From contig JAJEPU010000015.1 in NCBI GenBank assembly GCA_020686985.1, forward strand, positions 1-64,000: a DNA stretch of 64,000 nucleotides, read 5' to 3'. This stretch comes from Brotaphodocola catenula (GTDB lineage: Bacteria > Bacillota > Clostridia > Lachnospirales > Lachnospiraceae). The notes below the pieces were generated by a model. It was given only the letters and a program-made list of their open reading frames with translations, was not told the DNA's origin and searched no databases. Each line of letters opens with the position of its first letter. The stretch's first letter is position 1. Below are positions 36,009 to 45,075 of the stretch, in pieces. Both the position numbers and the translations under genes were made by a program.

Positions 36009-36065
36009 TGAGTCAATATAAAAAGAATTTTATACAAATTCAATAAGCTCAAGGAGGAGATTACT

Positions 36066-36485
36066 ATGGTGCAGATTATCGCAGGTAAAAAGGGAAAAGG
36101 AAAGACCAAGCATCTGTTAGACATGGCGAATCAGGGAGTAAAGGAAGCAACCGGTTCGATCGTTTATCTGGACAAGAGCTCCAAGCATATGTACGAATTA
36201 AGCAACAAGATCCGTCTGATCAATGTGAATGAGTATCCGCTGAGTGGTAGTCAGGGATTCATCGGTTTCCTGTGCGGAATCATTTCTCAGGATCATGACA
36301 TTGAGACGATGTTCCTTGACAGCTTCTTAAAGCTGGCATCTCTTGAGGGAGAGGACATCGCTGACACCATCACAACCTTGGAAACAATCAGTGATAAGTA
36401 TGCGGTAAACTTTGTTCTCAGCGTATCGATGGACGCAGCTGATATGCCGGAGAGCGCACAGAAAGATGTCATCATCTCACTGTAA
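36066..36485 (+). CDS. Small P-loop protein of unknown function
   Basis: This 139-residue protein starts with the Walker A sequence IIAGKKGKGKTKHL at residues 4-17. It has a hydrophobic strand ending in MFLDSF near residue 82 that could serve as Walker B. No other domain is visible, and it is too short to be a full PilT or ParA-type ATPase, though similar proteins are often labelled PilT-like. It has its own promoter and terminator, so it is expressed alone. Codon use is like the surrounding genes. I do not know its role; nucleotide binding is likely. Confidence 0.8.
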   Translation: MVQIIAGKKGKGKTKHLLDMANQGVKEATGSIVYLDKSSKHMYELSNKIRLINVNEYPLSGSQGFIGFLCGIISQDHDIETMFLDSFLKLASLEGEDIADTITTLETISDKYAVNFVLSVSMDAADMPESAQKDVIISL

Positions 36486-36535
36486 TACATAAAGTTTAAG
36501 TAATTTGATTTGAGCGGTTACAAAGACCGGTTTAG

Positions 36536-36582
36536 AAAGCCCTTCACTGTGAGTAGAAACTCATGGTGGAGGGCTTTATCGT
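36536..36582 (+). terminator. Long-stem terminator after the P-loop gene
   Basis: aaagcccttcac pairs with gtggagggcttt over twelve pairs and an inner stem joins gagt with actc around agaa. The T-run is weak (ttatcgtt), but the stem is long. The spacer to 36798 also has TTGACA at 36598 without a good -10. Confidence 0.75.
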
Positions 36583-36798
36583 TACAACTCAGAGTGTTTG
36601 ACAAATGTGTAGGGAGTTTAATCCGGTTTGCTGACGTTCAATCAATAAACGATGACGATGGTGTTTTTCTGGCTTATTAAGGTGTTGTTGGATGAGAAGA
36701 AATAAGGCCATAACGACGAGATGGAAAAACGGCTTGAACTTTTTATAGGAAACTCTTATAATGAATTGGAGCCGAATCAGGCGCAGGAGGAAATCGTT

Positions 36799-38208
36799 TT
36801 GGCAAAAAAGAAAAAATCAAAAAATTCGAAAATTGTGAGGTATCATCGCCCGATTAATTTTAATGTGGGAATGATTATTTTTGCAATTATCTTCATTTAT
36901 CTGATATTCAGTGTTTACAAGTATGTAAGAAAAGACAAGATTCAGTTTTATGAGGTCGTTGAGGGAAATATCGTCAATGATACCCAGTATACAGGATTGA
37001 TTTTGCGAAATGAGCAGGTCGAGTCGACGGATCGAAGCGGATACATCAACTATTACATTCGCGAGGGAAAACGTGCCGGTGTGGGAACGAGAATCTACTC
37101 GATCGATGAGACCGGAAGTCTTGCAAAGTTTATGGAGGAGAACCCGGATGCAAATGTGACGCTCACGAGCGAGAATCTCTCTGACATCAAGCGTCAGTTA
37201 TCCTCGTTTTCTATCGGATACAGCGACCAGAGATTTTCGGATGTCTATGATCTGCGCTACACCTTAGAGGCATCCGTCCTCGAGTATGTGAATTTCAATG
37301 CACTCGGAAATCTTGATGCGATGTTGGAGCAGACCGGAATCACGTTCCAGCAGGTGAGAGCACCGCTGTCCGGTGTGGTATCGTATGCGATCGACGGGAT
37401 GGAGGGACTCACAGCGGATCAGGTGAGTGCAGATTCGTTTGACCGCACGAAGTATACAAAATCCATTCCGAAATCGGGTGATCTGATTGAGCAGTCCACG
37501 CCGGTTTACAAGCTGGTGACTTCGGACGACTGGAGTCTGATCTTTCCGTTGAAGGAAGATGCAGTTGCCGAGTACAGCGACAAGACAAGTCTTCATGTGA
37601 CATTTCCGACGTATGATCTCGACACAGACGGTGATTTTTCGATGTTCACCGGAACGGACGGCGCACAGTACGGAAAACTGGATTTCCATCAGTATATGGT
37701 GCAGTTCGTCGGAGAGCGATATGTGGACTTTGAAGTGGATACCGAGAGAATGGACGGACTCAAGATTCCTGTGACCGCAGTCACCGAGAAGAATTTCTAT
37801 CTCGTTCCGGAGGATTATCTGGCAAAGGGTGGAGACAATGGAGATATTGGCTTTATGAGAGAAGTGTACTCGGAGTCAGGAACTTCATTGGAATTTGTTC
37901 CTGTTACCATATATTATTCGGATGGTGAATATGATTATATTGAGATGGGGGACAAGGCCCCGCTCAAGGGAGGCGATTATATCGACAAGCCGAATTCTCA
38001 GGAACGATACCAGATCGGTCAGACGGCATCTCTTCAGGGCGTCTATAACATCAACAAGGGATATGCAGTCTTCAAGCAGATTGAGATTTTAAAATCAAAT
38101 GATGAGTATTATACGGTGAAGAAGGGAACCAATTACGGACTCGCCGTGTTTGATCACATTGTACTTGATGCAAATTCTGTCTATGAGGGAGAGCTGATTT
38201 ATCAGTAA
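36799..38208 (+). CDS. HlyD-like membrane-anchored protein
   Basis: I choose the TTG at 36799 because aggagg lies eight bases upstream; it gives 469 residues. An upstream in-frame ATG at 36721 has no ribosome site. A basic start (AKKKKSKNSK) precedes one membrane helix (FNVGMIIFAIIFIYLIFSVY), so the rest faces outward. The extracellular part has lipoyl-like halves seen in HlyD-type adaptor proteins, for example VRAPLSGVVSYAIDG and GDLIEQSTPVYKLV. No ABC or RND pump is adjacent. It stands directly before yggS and sepF, so a role in division or the envelope is possible. The function is unproven. Confidence 0.7.
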   Translation: MAKKKKSKNSKIVRYHRPINFNVGMIIFAIIFIYLIFSVYKYVRKDKIQFYEVVEGNIVNDTQYTGLILRNEQVESTDRSGYINYYIREGKRAGVGTRIYSIDETGSLAKFMEENPDANVTLTSENLSDIKRQLSSFSIGYSDQRFSDVYDLRYTLEASVLEYVNFNALGNLDAMLEQTGITFQQVRAPLSGVVSYAIDGMEGLTADQVSADSFDRTKYTKSIPKSGDLIEQSTPVYKLVTSDDWSLIFPLKEDAVAEYSDKTSLHVTFPTYDLDTDGDFSMFTGTDGAQYGKLDFHQYMVQFVGERYVDFEVDTERMDGLKIPVTAVTEKNFYLVPEDYLAKGGDNGDIGFMREVYSESGTSLEFVPVTIYYSDGEYDYIEMGDKAPLKGGDYIDKPNSQERYQIGQTASLQGVYNINKGYAVFKQIEILKSNDEYYTVKKGTNYGLAVFDHIVLDANSVYEGELIYQ

Positions 38209-38326
38209 ATGCATCGTTGCTCGTATGGAGAATCGATCTGAGAGGTTTTGAGAGATCATAAGAGATTATGTGAATACAGAAAATATAGGAAATACAGAAG
38301 ATACAGGAAATACAGGAGGAAAAAAG

Positions 38327-39007
38327 ATGATTCAGGAACAGTACAGAAAAGTCAGAGAAAAAATCGATCTTGCCTGTGCGCGCAGTGGCAGAGATCCGAA
38401 GAATGTGACGCTGATTGCAGTGAGCAAGACGAAGCCGATCGAGGATCTTCACGAGGCGTATGAGGCAGGAGCCCGTGATTTTGGAGAGAATAAGGTACAG
38501 GAGATTGTACAGAAAGCACCGCAGATGCCAGAGGATGCCCGTTTCCACATGATCGGTCATCTTCAGCACAATAAAATCCGTCAGGTTCTCCCGCACATTG
38601 AGATGATTCATTCGGTTGACTCCGTGCGTCTGGCAGAGTATATCGAGAAAGAGGCGCAGAAGGAAGAACTCGAGGTGAAGATTCTGCTTGAGGTCAATGT
38701 CGCAAAAGAGGAGAGCAAGTTCGGATTTGCGCCGGAAGAAGTGGAGGAAGCTGTCCTTGCAATCAGCCAGATGAAGCACTTAAAAATTTGCGGTCTGATG
38801 ACAATAGCGCCAAATGTGGAACATCCGGAAGAAAATCGCCCTGTTTTTAAAAAATTATATGAATTATCTGTTGACATTAAAAAGAAAAACGTTGATAATG
38901 TTAGCATGAGTGTACTTTCCATGGGAATGACCGGTGACTATGAGGTTGCCGTTGAGGAGGGTGCAACCATGATTAGAGTCGGTACGGGAATCTTTGGTGC
39001 CAGATGA
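38327..39007 (+). CDS. YggS family pyridoxal phosphate homeostasis protein
   Basis: The start at 38327 follows aggaggaaaaaag and gives 226 residues. The PLP-binding lysine lies in LIAVSKTKP, and GENKVQE, FHMIGHLQHNK and MGMTGDYEVAVEEGATMIRVGTG with pieces of the fold-type III barrel follow. These proteins keep PLP levels balanced and have no known catalytic activity. It is placed before sepF as in many Firmicutes. The bases before the start (38275-38325) are a run of imperfect nine-base repeats (gaaatacag-like). Confidence 0.94.
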   Translation: MIQEQYRKVREKIDLACARSGRDPKNVTLIAVSKTKPIEDLHEAYEAGARDFGENKVQEIVQKAPQMPEDARFHMIGHLQHNKIRQVLPHIEMIHSVDSVRLAEYIEKEAQKEELEVKILLEVNVAKEESKFGFAPEEVEEAVLAISQMKHLKICGLMTIAPNVEHPEENRPVFKKLYELSVDIKKKNVDNVSMSVLSMGMTGDYEVAVEEGATMIRVGTGIFGAR

Positions 39008-39027
39008 TGAGGATTGGAGAGAGAATT

Positions 39028-39543
39028 ATGAGTATTTTGAGTAAGGTAATGGATACCTTCCGGATGAACGATGGAGATATAGACGATACAGACCTGTTCG
39101 ACACGGAAGACGATTATGAGGTGGAAGATAGAGATCGTTCCTCAAGAAAGAGCCGTTTTTCACAGCGAGATGATGACGATGACGATATCGAGGAGGGACG
39201 CAGAAGCCTGTTCTCCCGCTCCCCGAAGGTTGTTCCGATGAAGCAGAAGACGATGGAAGTATCGTTAATCAAGCCAACTTCTTTTGATGATGCGCGTGAG
39301 ACTTGTGACTATCTGCTTGCTGGTAAGGCAGTTGTTCTGAATATGGAGGGAATCCACACAGAAACCGCACAGAGAATTATCGATTTCATCTCTGGTTCCA
39401 CTTACTCCATGAATGGAAATCTTCAGAAGATCTCCAGCTATATCTTCATTGCAACACCGGAGACCGTAGAACTTTCCGGTGATTTTCAGGAGATGCTCAA
39501 CAATGGCGGTCTGGAAGTTTCCGGCATGAATATTCATCTGTAA
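39028..39543 (+). CDS. sepF: Cell division protein SepF
   Basis: The start at 39028 follows ggagagag and gives 171 residues. The N-terminal amphipathic helix MSILSKVMDTFRM binds the membrane. An acidic, disordered stretch of about 60 residues follows, and the C-terminal core shows VVLNMEGI, RIIDFISG and IFIATPETVELSG. SepF tethers FtsZ filaments to the membrane. It overlaps nothing and lies 20 bases after yggS. Features are typical. Confidence 0.95.
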   Translation: MSILSKVMDTFRMNDGDIDDTDLFDTEDDYEVEDRDRSSRKSRFSQRDDDDDDIEEGRRSLFSRSPKVVPMKQKTMEVSLIKPTSFDDARETCDYLLAGKAVVLNMEGIHTETAQRIIDFISGSTYSMNGNLQKISSYIFIATPETVELSGDFQEMLNNGGLEVSGMNIHL

Positions 39544-39813
39544 ATCAATAGTAGGTCAACAGGAAATCCACAGAAAAATCTGTGGAAAAAATCAATACGG
39601 AACGGACATCGTTCTGGGAAGAAAAGATACATAGAGCAGACAATTTTCCAGCGATTTTTCGGAAGATTGTTTGCTTTTCTTTTAACAGGGTTTGACTGCA
39701 AAGATTCTTGAATTCTTGAATTTTGAGAGTTGATAGCAATTACGGCAGGGCAGAAAACGGGCTTGGAAACAGGAAGCAGGAGAAACGAAAAAACAGGAAA
39801 AGGAGAACATACG
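39544..39813. other. Spacer between sepF and aroB
   Basis: This 270-base spacer holds a small perfect hairpin, ccacaga-aaaa-tctgtgg at 39568-39585. It is followed by A residues, not T, so it is no rightward terminator. A short tandem repeat (cttgaatt twice) lies near 39708-39723. I see no gene and no convincing promoter. Confidence 0.4.
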
Positions 39814-40923
39814 ATGGCAGAAAGATTGAATGTGCGCAGAGATGGCAATTGGATTTATGATATTGTGGTGGAGTCCTCCTATGAGAGACTGGGTGAGGAA
39901 ATTCCGGCTTTGGATACCGGAAAACGGAAAATCTGTATTGTGACGGACAGTAATGTGGCACCGCTCTACCTTGAGGAGGTAAAGGAGCAGGTTTCTAAGT
40001 GCTGTAAGAAAGTGGAGACATTTATCTTTCCGGCAGGAGAGAAAAATAAAAATCTGGACACGGTTCGCACTCTGTACGAGTTCCTGATTCAGAAGCATTT
40101 CGACAGAAAGGATGTTCTCGTCGCACTTGGCGGTGGTGTCGTCGGTGATCTCTGCGGATTTGCAGGGGCAACTTATCTGCGCGGAATCCGTTTCATCCAG
40201 GTTCCGACGACCCTTCTGTCTCAGGTGGATTCAAGCATCGGAGGAAAGACAGGAGTTGATTTTGACAGCTACAAGAACATGGTCGGCGCGTTCCATATGC
40301 CGTCGCTTGTCTATGCAAGCACCTCAAGCCTTCTGACGCTGTCCGCAGAGCAGTTTGCGTCGGGAATGGGTGAGATTGTCAAGCACGGTCTGATCAAGAA
40401 CCGCGACTACTATCAGTGGATCTGTGAGCATGCAGATGCAATCAGAGAGCGGGATCTGAAAGTCTGTGAACAGTTGATTCTTGTCAGCTGTCAAATCAAG
40501 AGAGATGTCGTGGAGAAAGACCCGACGGAGCAGGGCGAGAGAGCACTCCTGAACTTTGGTCACACGCTCGGTCATGCGATTGAGAAACTGATGAACTTCA
40601 AGCTGGCTCATGGTCAGTGTGTTGCCCTCGGCTGTCTTGCCGCTGCCCATATCTCTGCAAAGCGCGGAATGATCACGGATGCTGAGGTGGATCAGATGAG
40701 AAAGGCATTTGCAACCTTTGATCTGCCGGTTTCGACTTCCGGCTATGGTCTGGATCCGAAAGAAGTGATTCAGGCAACAAAAAATGATAAAAAGATGGAA
40801 GCCGGTGCCATCAAGTTTGTTCTTTTGCGTCAGGTAGGTGAGGCGTATATCGACCGCACCGTGACCGAGGCAGAGATGGAAGAGGCACTGGAATGGCTTG
40901 CAGGAGGAACGAATGAAAGATAG
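39814..40923 (+). CDS. aroB: 3-dehydroquinate synthase
   Basis: The start at 39814 follows aaggaga and gives 369 residues. The NAD-binding segment GGGVVGDLCGFAGATYLRG, the substrate stretch QVPTTLLSQVDSSIGGKTG and the metal ligands in GEIVKHG and NFGHTLGHAIE identify it. It converts DAHP to 3-dehydroquinate in the shikimate pathway. No other aro genes are in the window. Its 3' end overlaps lspA by 11 bases, so the two are translationally coupled. Confidence 0.96.
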   Translation: MAERLNVRRDGNWIYDIVVESSYERLGEEIPALDTGKRKICIVTDSNVAPLYLEEVKEQVSKCCKKVETFIFPAGEKNKNLDTVRTLYEFLIQKHFDRKDVLVALGGGVVGDLCGFAGATYLRGIRFIQVPTTLLSQVDSSIGGKTGVDFDSYKNMVGAFHMPSLVYASTSSLLTLSAEQFASGMGEIVKHGLIKNRDYYQWICEHADAIRERDLKVCEQLILVSCQIKRDVVEKDPTEQGERALLNFGHTLGHAIEKLMNFKLAHGQCVALGCLAAAHISAKRGMITDAEVDQMRKAFATFDLPVSTSGYGLDPKEVIQATKNDKKMEAGAIKFVLLRQVGEAYIDRTVTEAEMEEALEWLAGGTNER

Positions 40924-41437
40924 GTTTGGCAATCTGGCAGTCTGGGGAATCGGATCGATCCTTCTTCTCTGGTTTGACCAGTACACGAAGCTGGCTGCAA
41001 CGATTTCACTGAAGGGAAAGGCTCCGCGCGTACTCGTGGACGGAGTCTTTGAGCTTCTCTACTCGGAAAACCGGGGCGCTGCATTTGGAATTTTGCAGGG
41101 GCGTCAGGGATTTTTCTTTGTGATTGCACTCGCAGTTTTAGTGACGGCGGGATTTATGATGTATCGGATGCCGAGTTGGAAGAATGCGCGATACCATGCG
41201 CTCAAAATCTGTCTGATCTTTATCACGGCAGGTGCAATCGGAAATATGGCAGATCGAATTTCCCTCGGATACGTTGTAGATTTTCTGTATTTCAGCCTGA
41301 TTGATTTCCCGATTTTCAATGTCGCAGACATCTATGTGACGACTGCTACGGCATTTCTTCTTGTCTTGTTTGGATTTTATTATAAGGACAGCGATCTCGA
41401 GGTCTTCTCTCTGAAAAAGAAGGAGGCGAAGCATTGA
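40913..41437 (+). CDS. lspA: Prolipoprotein signal peptidase
   Basis: The start at 40913 follows aggagg inside the end of aroB and gives 174 residues. Four membrane segments are visible. The two catalytic aspartates lie in GNMADRISLGYVVDF and FNVADIY, and ENRGAAFGIL is a family mark. It cleaves the signal peptide of lipoproteins such as the carboxypeptidase encoded at 34996. The stop overlaps the TTG start of the next gene. Confidence 0.95.
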   Translation: MKDRFGNLAVWGIGSILLLWFDQYTKLAATISLKGKAPRVLVDGVFELLYSENRGAAFGILQGRQGFFFVIALAVLVTAGFMMYRMPSWKNARYHALKICLIFITAGAIGNMADRISLGYVVDFLYFSLIDFPIFNVADIYVTTATAFLLVLFGFYYKDSDLEVFSLKKKEAKH

Positions 41438-42348
41438 TTCGGGAATTTTGTGTGGAAGAGGGAGCAGGATCCCGAATTGACCGCTATTTAAGCGAGCAGG
41501 TTGCGGAAATGTCGCGCGCTCATCTCCAGAAACTCTTAAAGGACGGGGGCGTGACGGTCAATGATCGCCCTGTCAAGAGCAGTTACAAGGTCGCAGAGGG
41601 TGACAAGATTCAGCTTGATATTCCGGAGGCGGTTGAGCCGGAGATTGTTCCGGAGGAGATGGATCTTGACATTCTCTATGAGGATAAGGACATCATTCTG
41701 ATCAACAAACCGAAGGGCATGGTTGTGCATCCGGCAGCGGGGCATGCGACAGGAACCCTTGTCAACGGACTGATGGCGCACTGTCGGGGAGATCTCTCGG
41801 GAATCAACGGAGTTATGCGACCGGGAATCGTTCACCGCATCGATATGGACACGACCGGAGTTTTGATTGTCTGTAAAAACGATCAGGCGCACAACGCGAT
41901 TGCCGAACAGCTCAAAGTGCACTCGATCACGAGGAAGTACTATGCGATTGTTCACGGTGTTGTGAAAGAGGATGAGGGGACGGTTCATGCTCCGATCGGT
42001 CGCCATCCGACAGACCGCAAAAAGATGAGCATCAATGAGAAGAATGGAAAAGATGCGGTCACGCATTACCGGGTTTTGCGCCGTTTCCGCCGTTTTACTT
42101 ACATTGAGTGTCAGCTTGAGACTGGGCGGACGCACCAGATCCGTGTGCATATGGCAAGCATCGGACATCCGCTCCTCGGAGATCATGTGTACGGACCGGC
42201 AAAATGTCCGTTTTCTGGTTTGCAGGGGCAGACGCTTCATGCCGGTGTGCTCGGGATCATTCATCCGACAACCGGGGAATATATGGAATTTCAGGCTCCT
42301 CTCCCGGAATATTTTGAGACACTTTTGAAAAAATTGGAACAGGATTGA
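41434..42348 (+). CDS. RluD-family 23S rRNA pseudouridine synthase
   Basis: A TTG start overlapping the lspA stop, with aggagg seven bases upstream, gives 304 residues. Residues 14-60 form an S4 RNA-binding domain (SRIDRYLSEQVAEMSRAHLQ). The catalytic aspartate is in GIVHRIDMDTTGVLIV, and LETGRTHQIRVHMA is the second family block. It isomerises uridines in 23S rRNA. The lspA-rluD pair is common in Firmicutes. Whether it is RluD, YlyB or another subtype cannot be decided. Confidence 0.94.
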   Translation: MIREFCVEEGAGSRIDRYLSEQVAEMSRAHLQKLLKDGGVTVNDRPVKSSYKVAEGDKIQLDIPEAVEPEIVPEEMDLDILYEDKDIILINKPKGMVVHPAAGHATGTLVNGLMAHCRGDLSGINGVMRPGIVHRIDMDTTGVLIVCKNDQAHNAIAEQLKVHSITRKYYAIVHGVVKEDEGTVHAPIGRHPTDRKKMSINEKNGKDAVTHYRVLRRFRRFTYIECQLETGRTHQIRVHMASIGHPLLGDHVYGPAKCPFSGLQGQTLHAGVLGIIHPTTGEYMEFQAPLPEYFETLLKKLEQD

Positions 42349-42509
42349 GAATTGTAACAATAGTTTCTAAAATATACTTTTTTTTGAATAATGTTTATGT
42401 ACTTTTCTGAAATTTTGAGTTATAATAGGGTTAGAAAGATTTAGGCGTGTCTCAACATTCATTTCTGTGATCGGCGGACGCGCACGAAGACAGAAAGGAG
42501 CGAAACATT

Positions 42510-43145
42510 ATGAAGGGAAATCTTGTTATCACAATAGGCAGACAGTGCGGAAGCGGTGGTAAGGATATCGGAATGAAACTGGCAGAAAAGATGGGGGTCA
42601 AGTGCTACGATAAGGAATTGTTGGCACAGGCAGCGAAGAACAGCGGACTTTGCCAGGAATTGTTCGAGTCTCATGATGAGAAGCCGACGAGTAGCTTTCT
42701 GTATTCGCTTGTGATGGATACCTATTCGATGGGATATAATTCTTCTGCATATATGGATATGCCTTTAAATCACAAGATCTTTCTTGCTCAGTTTGATACG
42801 ATCAAGAAGCTCGCAGATCAGGAGTCCTGCGTTATTGTTGGACGGTGTGCGGATTATGCACTTGCAGATTATCCGAATACGCTGTCTGTCTTTATCACGG
42901 CATCGGATGAGGAGAGAATTGCCCGTCTGAAGGATCTGTATAAGGTGGATGATGCCAAAGCAAAGGACATCATGGTGAAGACGGATAAGAAGCGTTCAAG
43001 TTACTATAATTACTATTCGAGCAAGCGCTGGGGCGATGCGAAGAGCTATGATCTCTGCCTGAGCAGTACGGCACTTGGAGTGGATGGTGTGGTTGACATG
43101 ATTCTGGAAGTTGCAAAAGCAAAGCAGAAGTGGGTAAACCGGTAG
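42510..43145 (+). CDS. Cytidylate kinase-like family protein
   Basis: This 211-residue protein begins with VITIGRQCGSGGKDIGMKLA, a P-loop of the cytidylate kinase-like group found widely in Clostridia. VIVGRCADYAL and SVFITASDEERIARL match the NMP-kinase core. These proteins are related to, but distinct from, true CMP kinase, and their substrate is not known. It has a TATAAT at 42421-42426 in the spacer before it and a terminator after it, so it is probably a single transcript. Ribosome site aaaggagcg is strong. Confidence 0.88.
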   Translation: MKGNLVITIGRQCGSGGKDIGMKLAEKMGVKCYDKELLAQAAKNSGLCQELFESHDEKPTSSFLYSLVMDTYSMGYNSSAYMDMPLNHKIFLAQFDTIKKLADQESCVIVGRCADYALADYPNTLSVFITASDEERIARLKDLYKVDDAKAKDIMVKTDKKRSSYYNYYSSKRWGDAKSYDLCLSSTALGVDGVVDMILEVAKAKQKWVNR

Positions 43146-43159
43146 AAATATTTGCAAGA

Positions 43160-43198
43160 TGCTCTCATTTGGTGAAAATGCCGGATGAGGGCATTTTT
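43160..43198 (+). terminator. Terminator of the cytidylate kinase-like gene
   Basis: tgctctcat pairs with atgagggca (one T-G pair), followed by ttttt. Confidence 0.85.
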
Positions 43199-43209
43199 GC
43201 GGTTGTGGA

Positions 43210-43349
43210 GAACTCCGACGGCGAGTAAAGTCCTGCAAACGCGCTCTCGCTCCGGGTTCAGCGTAGCAGTGCATAAGACCGTAAAATACACGGTCTAAGC
43301 ACTGACGCTTCACACGGGTTTGCAGTCACTTTCTCGCCTTTCGGAGTTC
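43210..43349. repeat. Long imperfect palindrome, about 140 bases
   Basis: The two halves pair over most of their length. gaactccga pairs with tcggagttc, ggcgag with ctcgcc, ctgcaaac with gtttgcag, agcgt with acgct, cagtgc with gcactg, and at the apex agaccgt pairs with acggtct around a seven-base loop. It sits in the spacer between a terminator and the Sfp-type gene and encodes nothing. It looks like a miniature mobile element or a large structured RNA. Confidence 0.7.
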
Positions 43350-43356
43350 CATCAAG

Positions 43357-43448
43357 GTATAACTCAGAGTGAATGTCCCACCCTCCTCGATAGGTGGGAT
43401 TATCACAAACTTTCTCAGGAGTGGAGACAATCCCTTCTGAAGTTATAC
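43357..43448. repeat. Second inverted-repeat structure before the Sfp-type gene
   Basis: gtataactcag at 43357-43367 pairs with ctg-a-agttatac at 43437-43448 with one bulged base. Inside, tcccacc (43376-43382) pairs with ggtggga (43393-43399). It follows the longer palindrome within eight bases and ends about 40 bases before the next start codon. Confidence 0.5.
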
Positions 43449-43490
43449 GATATTTTATTAATTTTCAGGTATCGGGAAAAAGGCGGGATC

Positions 43491-44315
43491 ATGAGCACAT
43501 ATGTAGATTTGATGAGGTTGGATTTTCCGGAAGACGAGCAGGAAAAGATGGAGATGTTTGCCAGGATAGAGGGACGGCTGTCGGGACGGCGAATTGAGAA
43601 GGCAAATCGTTTTCGCAGAATGGAAGATCAGGAGCGTTCGCTCTGTGCGGGGCTGTTGCTTGATCATGCGCTTATGCGATTTGGGCGGAGGGAGAAGACG
43701 GAAGAAATTGGTGTTTCTGAACATGGAAAACCGGTGCTTTTGTCGTGCCCGGAGCTTTTTTTTAATCTCTCGCATTCGATCAATCTGGTGATGGCAGTTA
43801 CTTCTGACCGACCGTGTGGCTGTGATGTCGAGGAAGTTCGCAAAGCGGTCGCCGGGGTTTCAAGACGCTTTTTTTGTGAGGAGGAATGTCAGGAGATCTT
43901 TTCGTATCCGGAGGGAGTGCAGAGAGACCGGATGTTTACACGGTTCTGGACCATGAAGGAGAGCTATGTGAAGATGACGGGGACGGGATTGACGATTCCG
44001 CTCGACTCGTTTCGCATTCTGCTTCCGCAGAGAAGAGAGGCGCAGCTCCCGTTTCAAAAGAATATACAGGAGATGTGGGAAAGTGATACTCAGACTGAGA
44101 AAACATCGATAGAGAGCAGAAAATGTCCGGAATGTACGGTCGGGCGTGTACGGCGGAGTGGAGAACATGAGAACTGCGCGCTCTATGATTTTTCCGAATG
44201 GATCGAAGAAAAAATGGAGAAAATTTCCGGCAGGGGGGCGTGTGCTTCGGTCTGTCTTTCATCCGAAGACAGGGACGTTTTTTTCTCTTTTCAAAATCTG
44301 TCGGATGTGATATAA
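43491..44315 (+). CDS. Sfp-type 4'-phosphopantetheinyl transferase
   Basis: The 274-residue protein activates carrier proteins by attaching phosphopantetheine from CoA. The magnesium-binding motif appears as CGCDVEEV near residues 108-115 and the second motif as FWTMKESYVKMTG near 153-165. LFFNLSHS is the usual third block. Between the core and the C-terminus lies an extra stretch of about 60 residues with CPEC, not typical of Sfp. The ribosome site is weak (aggcggg). No polyketide or peptide synthetase is nearby, so it may serve fatty-acid ACP or a distant cluster. Confidence 0.88.
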   Translation: MSTYVDLMRLDFPEDEQEKMEMFARIEGRLSGRRIEKANRFRRMEDQERSLCAGLLLDHALMRFGRREKTEEIGVSEHGKPVLLSCPELFFNLSHSINLVMAVTSDRPCGCDVEEVRKAVAGVSRRFFCEEECQEIFSYPEGVQRDRMFTRFWTMKESYVKMTGTGLTIPLDSFRILLPQRREAQLPFQKNIQEMWESDTQTEKTSIESRKCPECTVGRVRRSGEHENCALYDFSEWIEEKMEKISGRGACASVCLSSEDRDVFFSFQNLSDVI

Positions 44316-44316
44316 T
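44311..44316 (+). promoter_or_regulatory. Probable -10 box for pyrH
   Basis: TATAAT with an upstream TGTGA lies at the very end of the Sfp-type gene, about 40 bases before pyrH. No good -35 box is visible at the expected distance. Confidence 0.45.
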
Positions 44317-44354
44317 CACTACGAATATGGGTGGCCGGAAGGAGAGAATTTTTC

Positions 44355-45059
44355 ATGGATATGAAACGTGTATTTTTGAAATTGAGCGGTGAAGCGCTTG
44401 CAGGCCCGAAGAAAACCGGGTTTGATGAAGATACGGTAAAGGAAGTTGCAAGACAGGTTAAGATTTCTGTTGATGCAGGTGTTCAGGTCGGCATCGTGAT
44501 CGGAGGTGGAAACTTCTGGAGAGGACGCACGAGCGATGCAATCGAGCGCACGCATGCAGATCAGATCGGTATGCTTGCCACGATCATGAACTGCATCTAT
44601 GTGTCTGAGATTTTCCGCAATACCGGAATGAAGACCGAGATTCTGACTCCGTTTGTCTGCGGAACGATGACGAAGCAGTTCTCAAAGGATTTAGCAAACC
44701 AGTTCTTTGAGGAAGGACGTGTTGTATTCTTTGCAGGCGGTACGGGACATCCGTATTTCTCTACCGATACCGGAATCACTCTGCGTGCGGTTGAGATGGA
44801 TGCAGACTGCATTCTTCTTGCAAAGTCGATCGATGGCGTATATGACAGCGATCCGGCGGTAAACCCGAATGCAAAGCGTTATGACACCATCCGCATTCAG
44901 GACGTGATCGATCAGAAACTTGCAGTTGTGGATCTGACCGCATCCATCATGTGCATGGAGCACAGGATGCCGATGGCAGTATTTGATTTGAATGAAAAAG
45001 ACAGCATTGCAAATGCGATGCAGGGAAAAATTAACGGTACGATTGTGACCGTAGACTAA
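44355..45059 (+). CDS. pyrH: UMP kinase
   Basis: The start at 44355 follows ggagag at 44341 and gives 234 residues. Amino-acid-kinase-fold marks are KRVFLKLSGEALAG, VGIVIGGGNFWRGR and FAGGTGHPYFSTDT. It phosphorylates UMP to UDP. It opens the conserved run pyrH-frr-uppS-cdsA-dxr-rseP-ispG-polC. Length and motifs are normal. Confidence 0.97.
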   Translation: MDMKRVFLKLSGEALAGPKKTGFDEDTVKEVARQVKISVDAGVQVGIVIGGGNFWRGRTSDAIERTHADQIGMLATIMNCIYVSEIFRNTGMKTEILTPFVCGTMTKQFSKDLANQFFEEGRVVFFAGGTGHPYFSTDTGITLRAVEMDADCILLAKSIDGVYDSDPAVNPNAKRYDTIRIQDVIDQKLAVVDLTASIMCMEHRMPMAVFDLNEKDSIANAMQGKINGTIVTVD

Positions 45060-45075
45060 CTAACAGGAGGATGTT

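Noticed and set aside
39568-39585. ccacaga-tctgtgg hairpin after sepF as a terminator
   Set aside because: It is followed by A residues, not T, on the plus strand and no leftward gene needs it.
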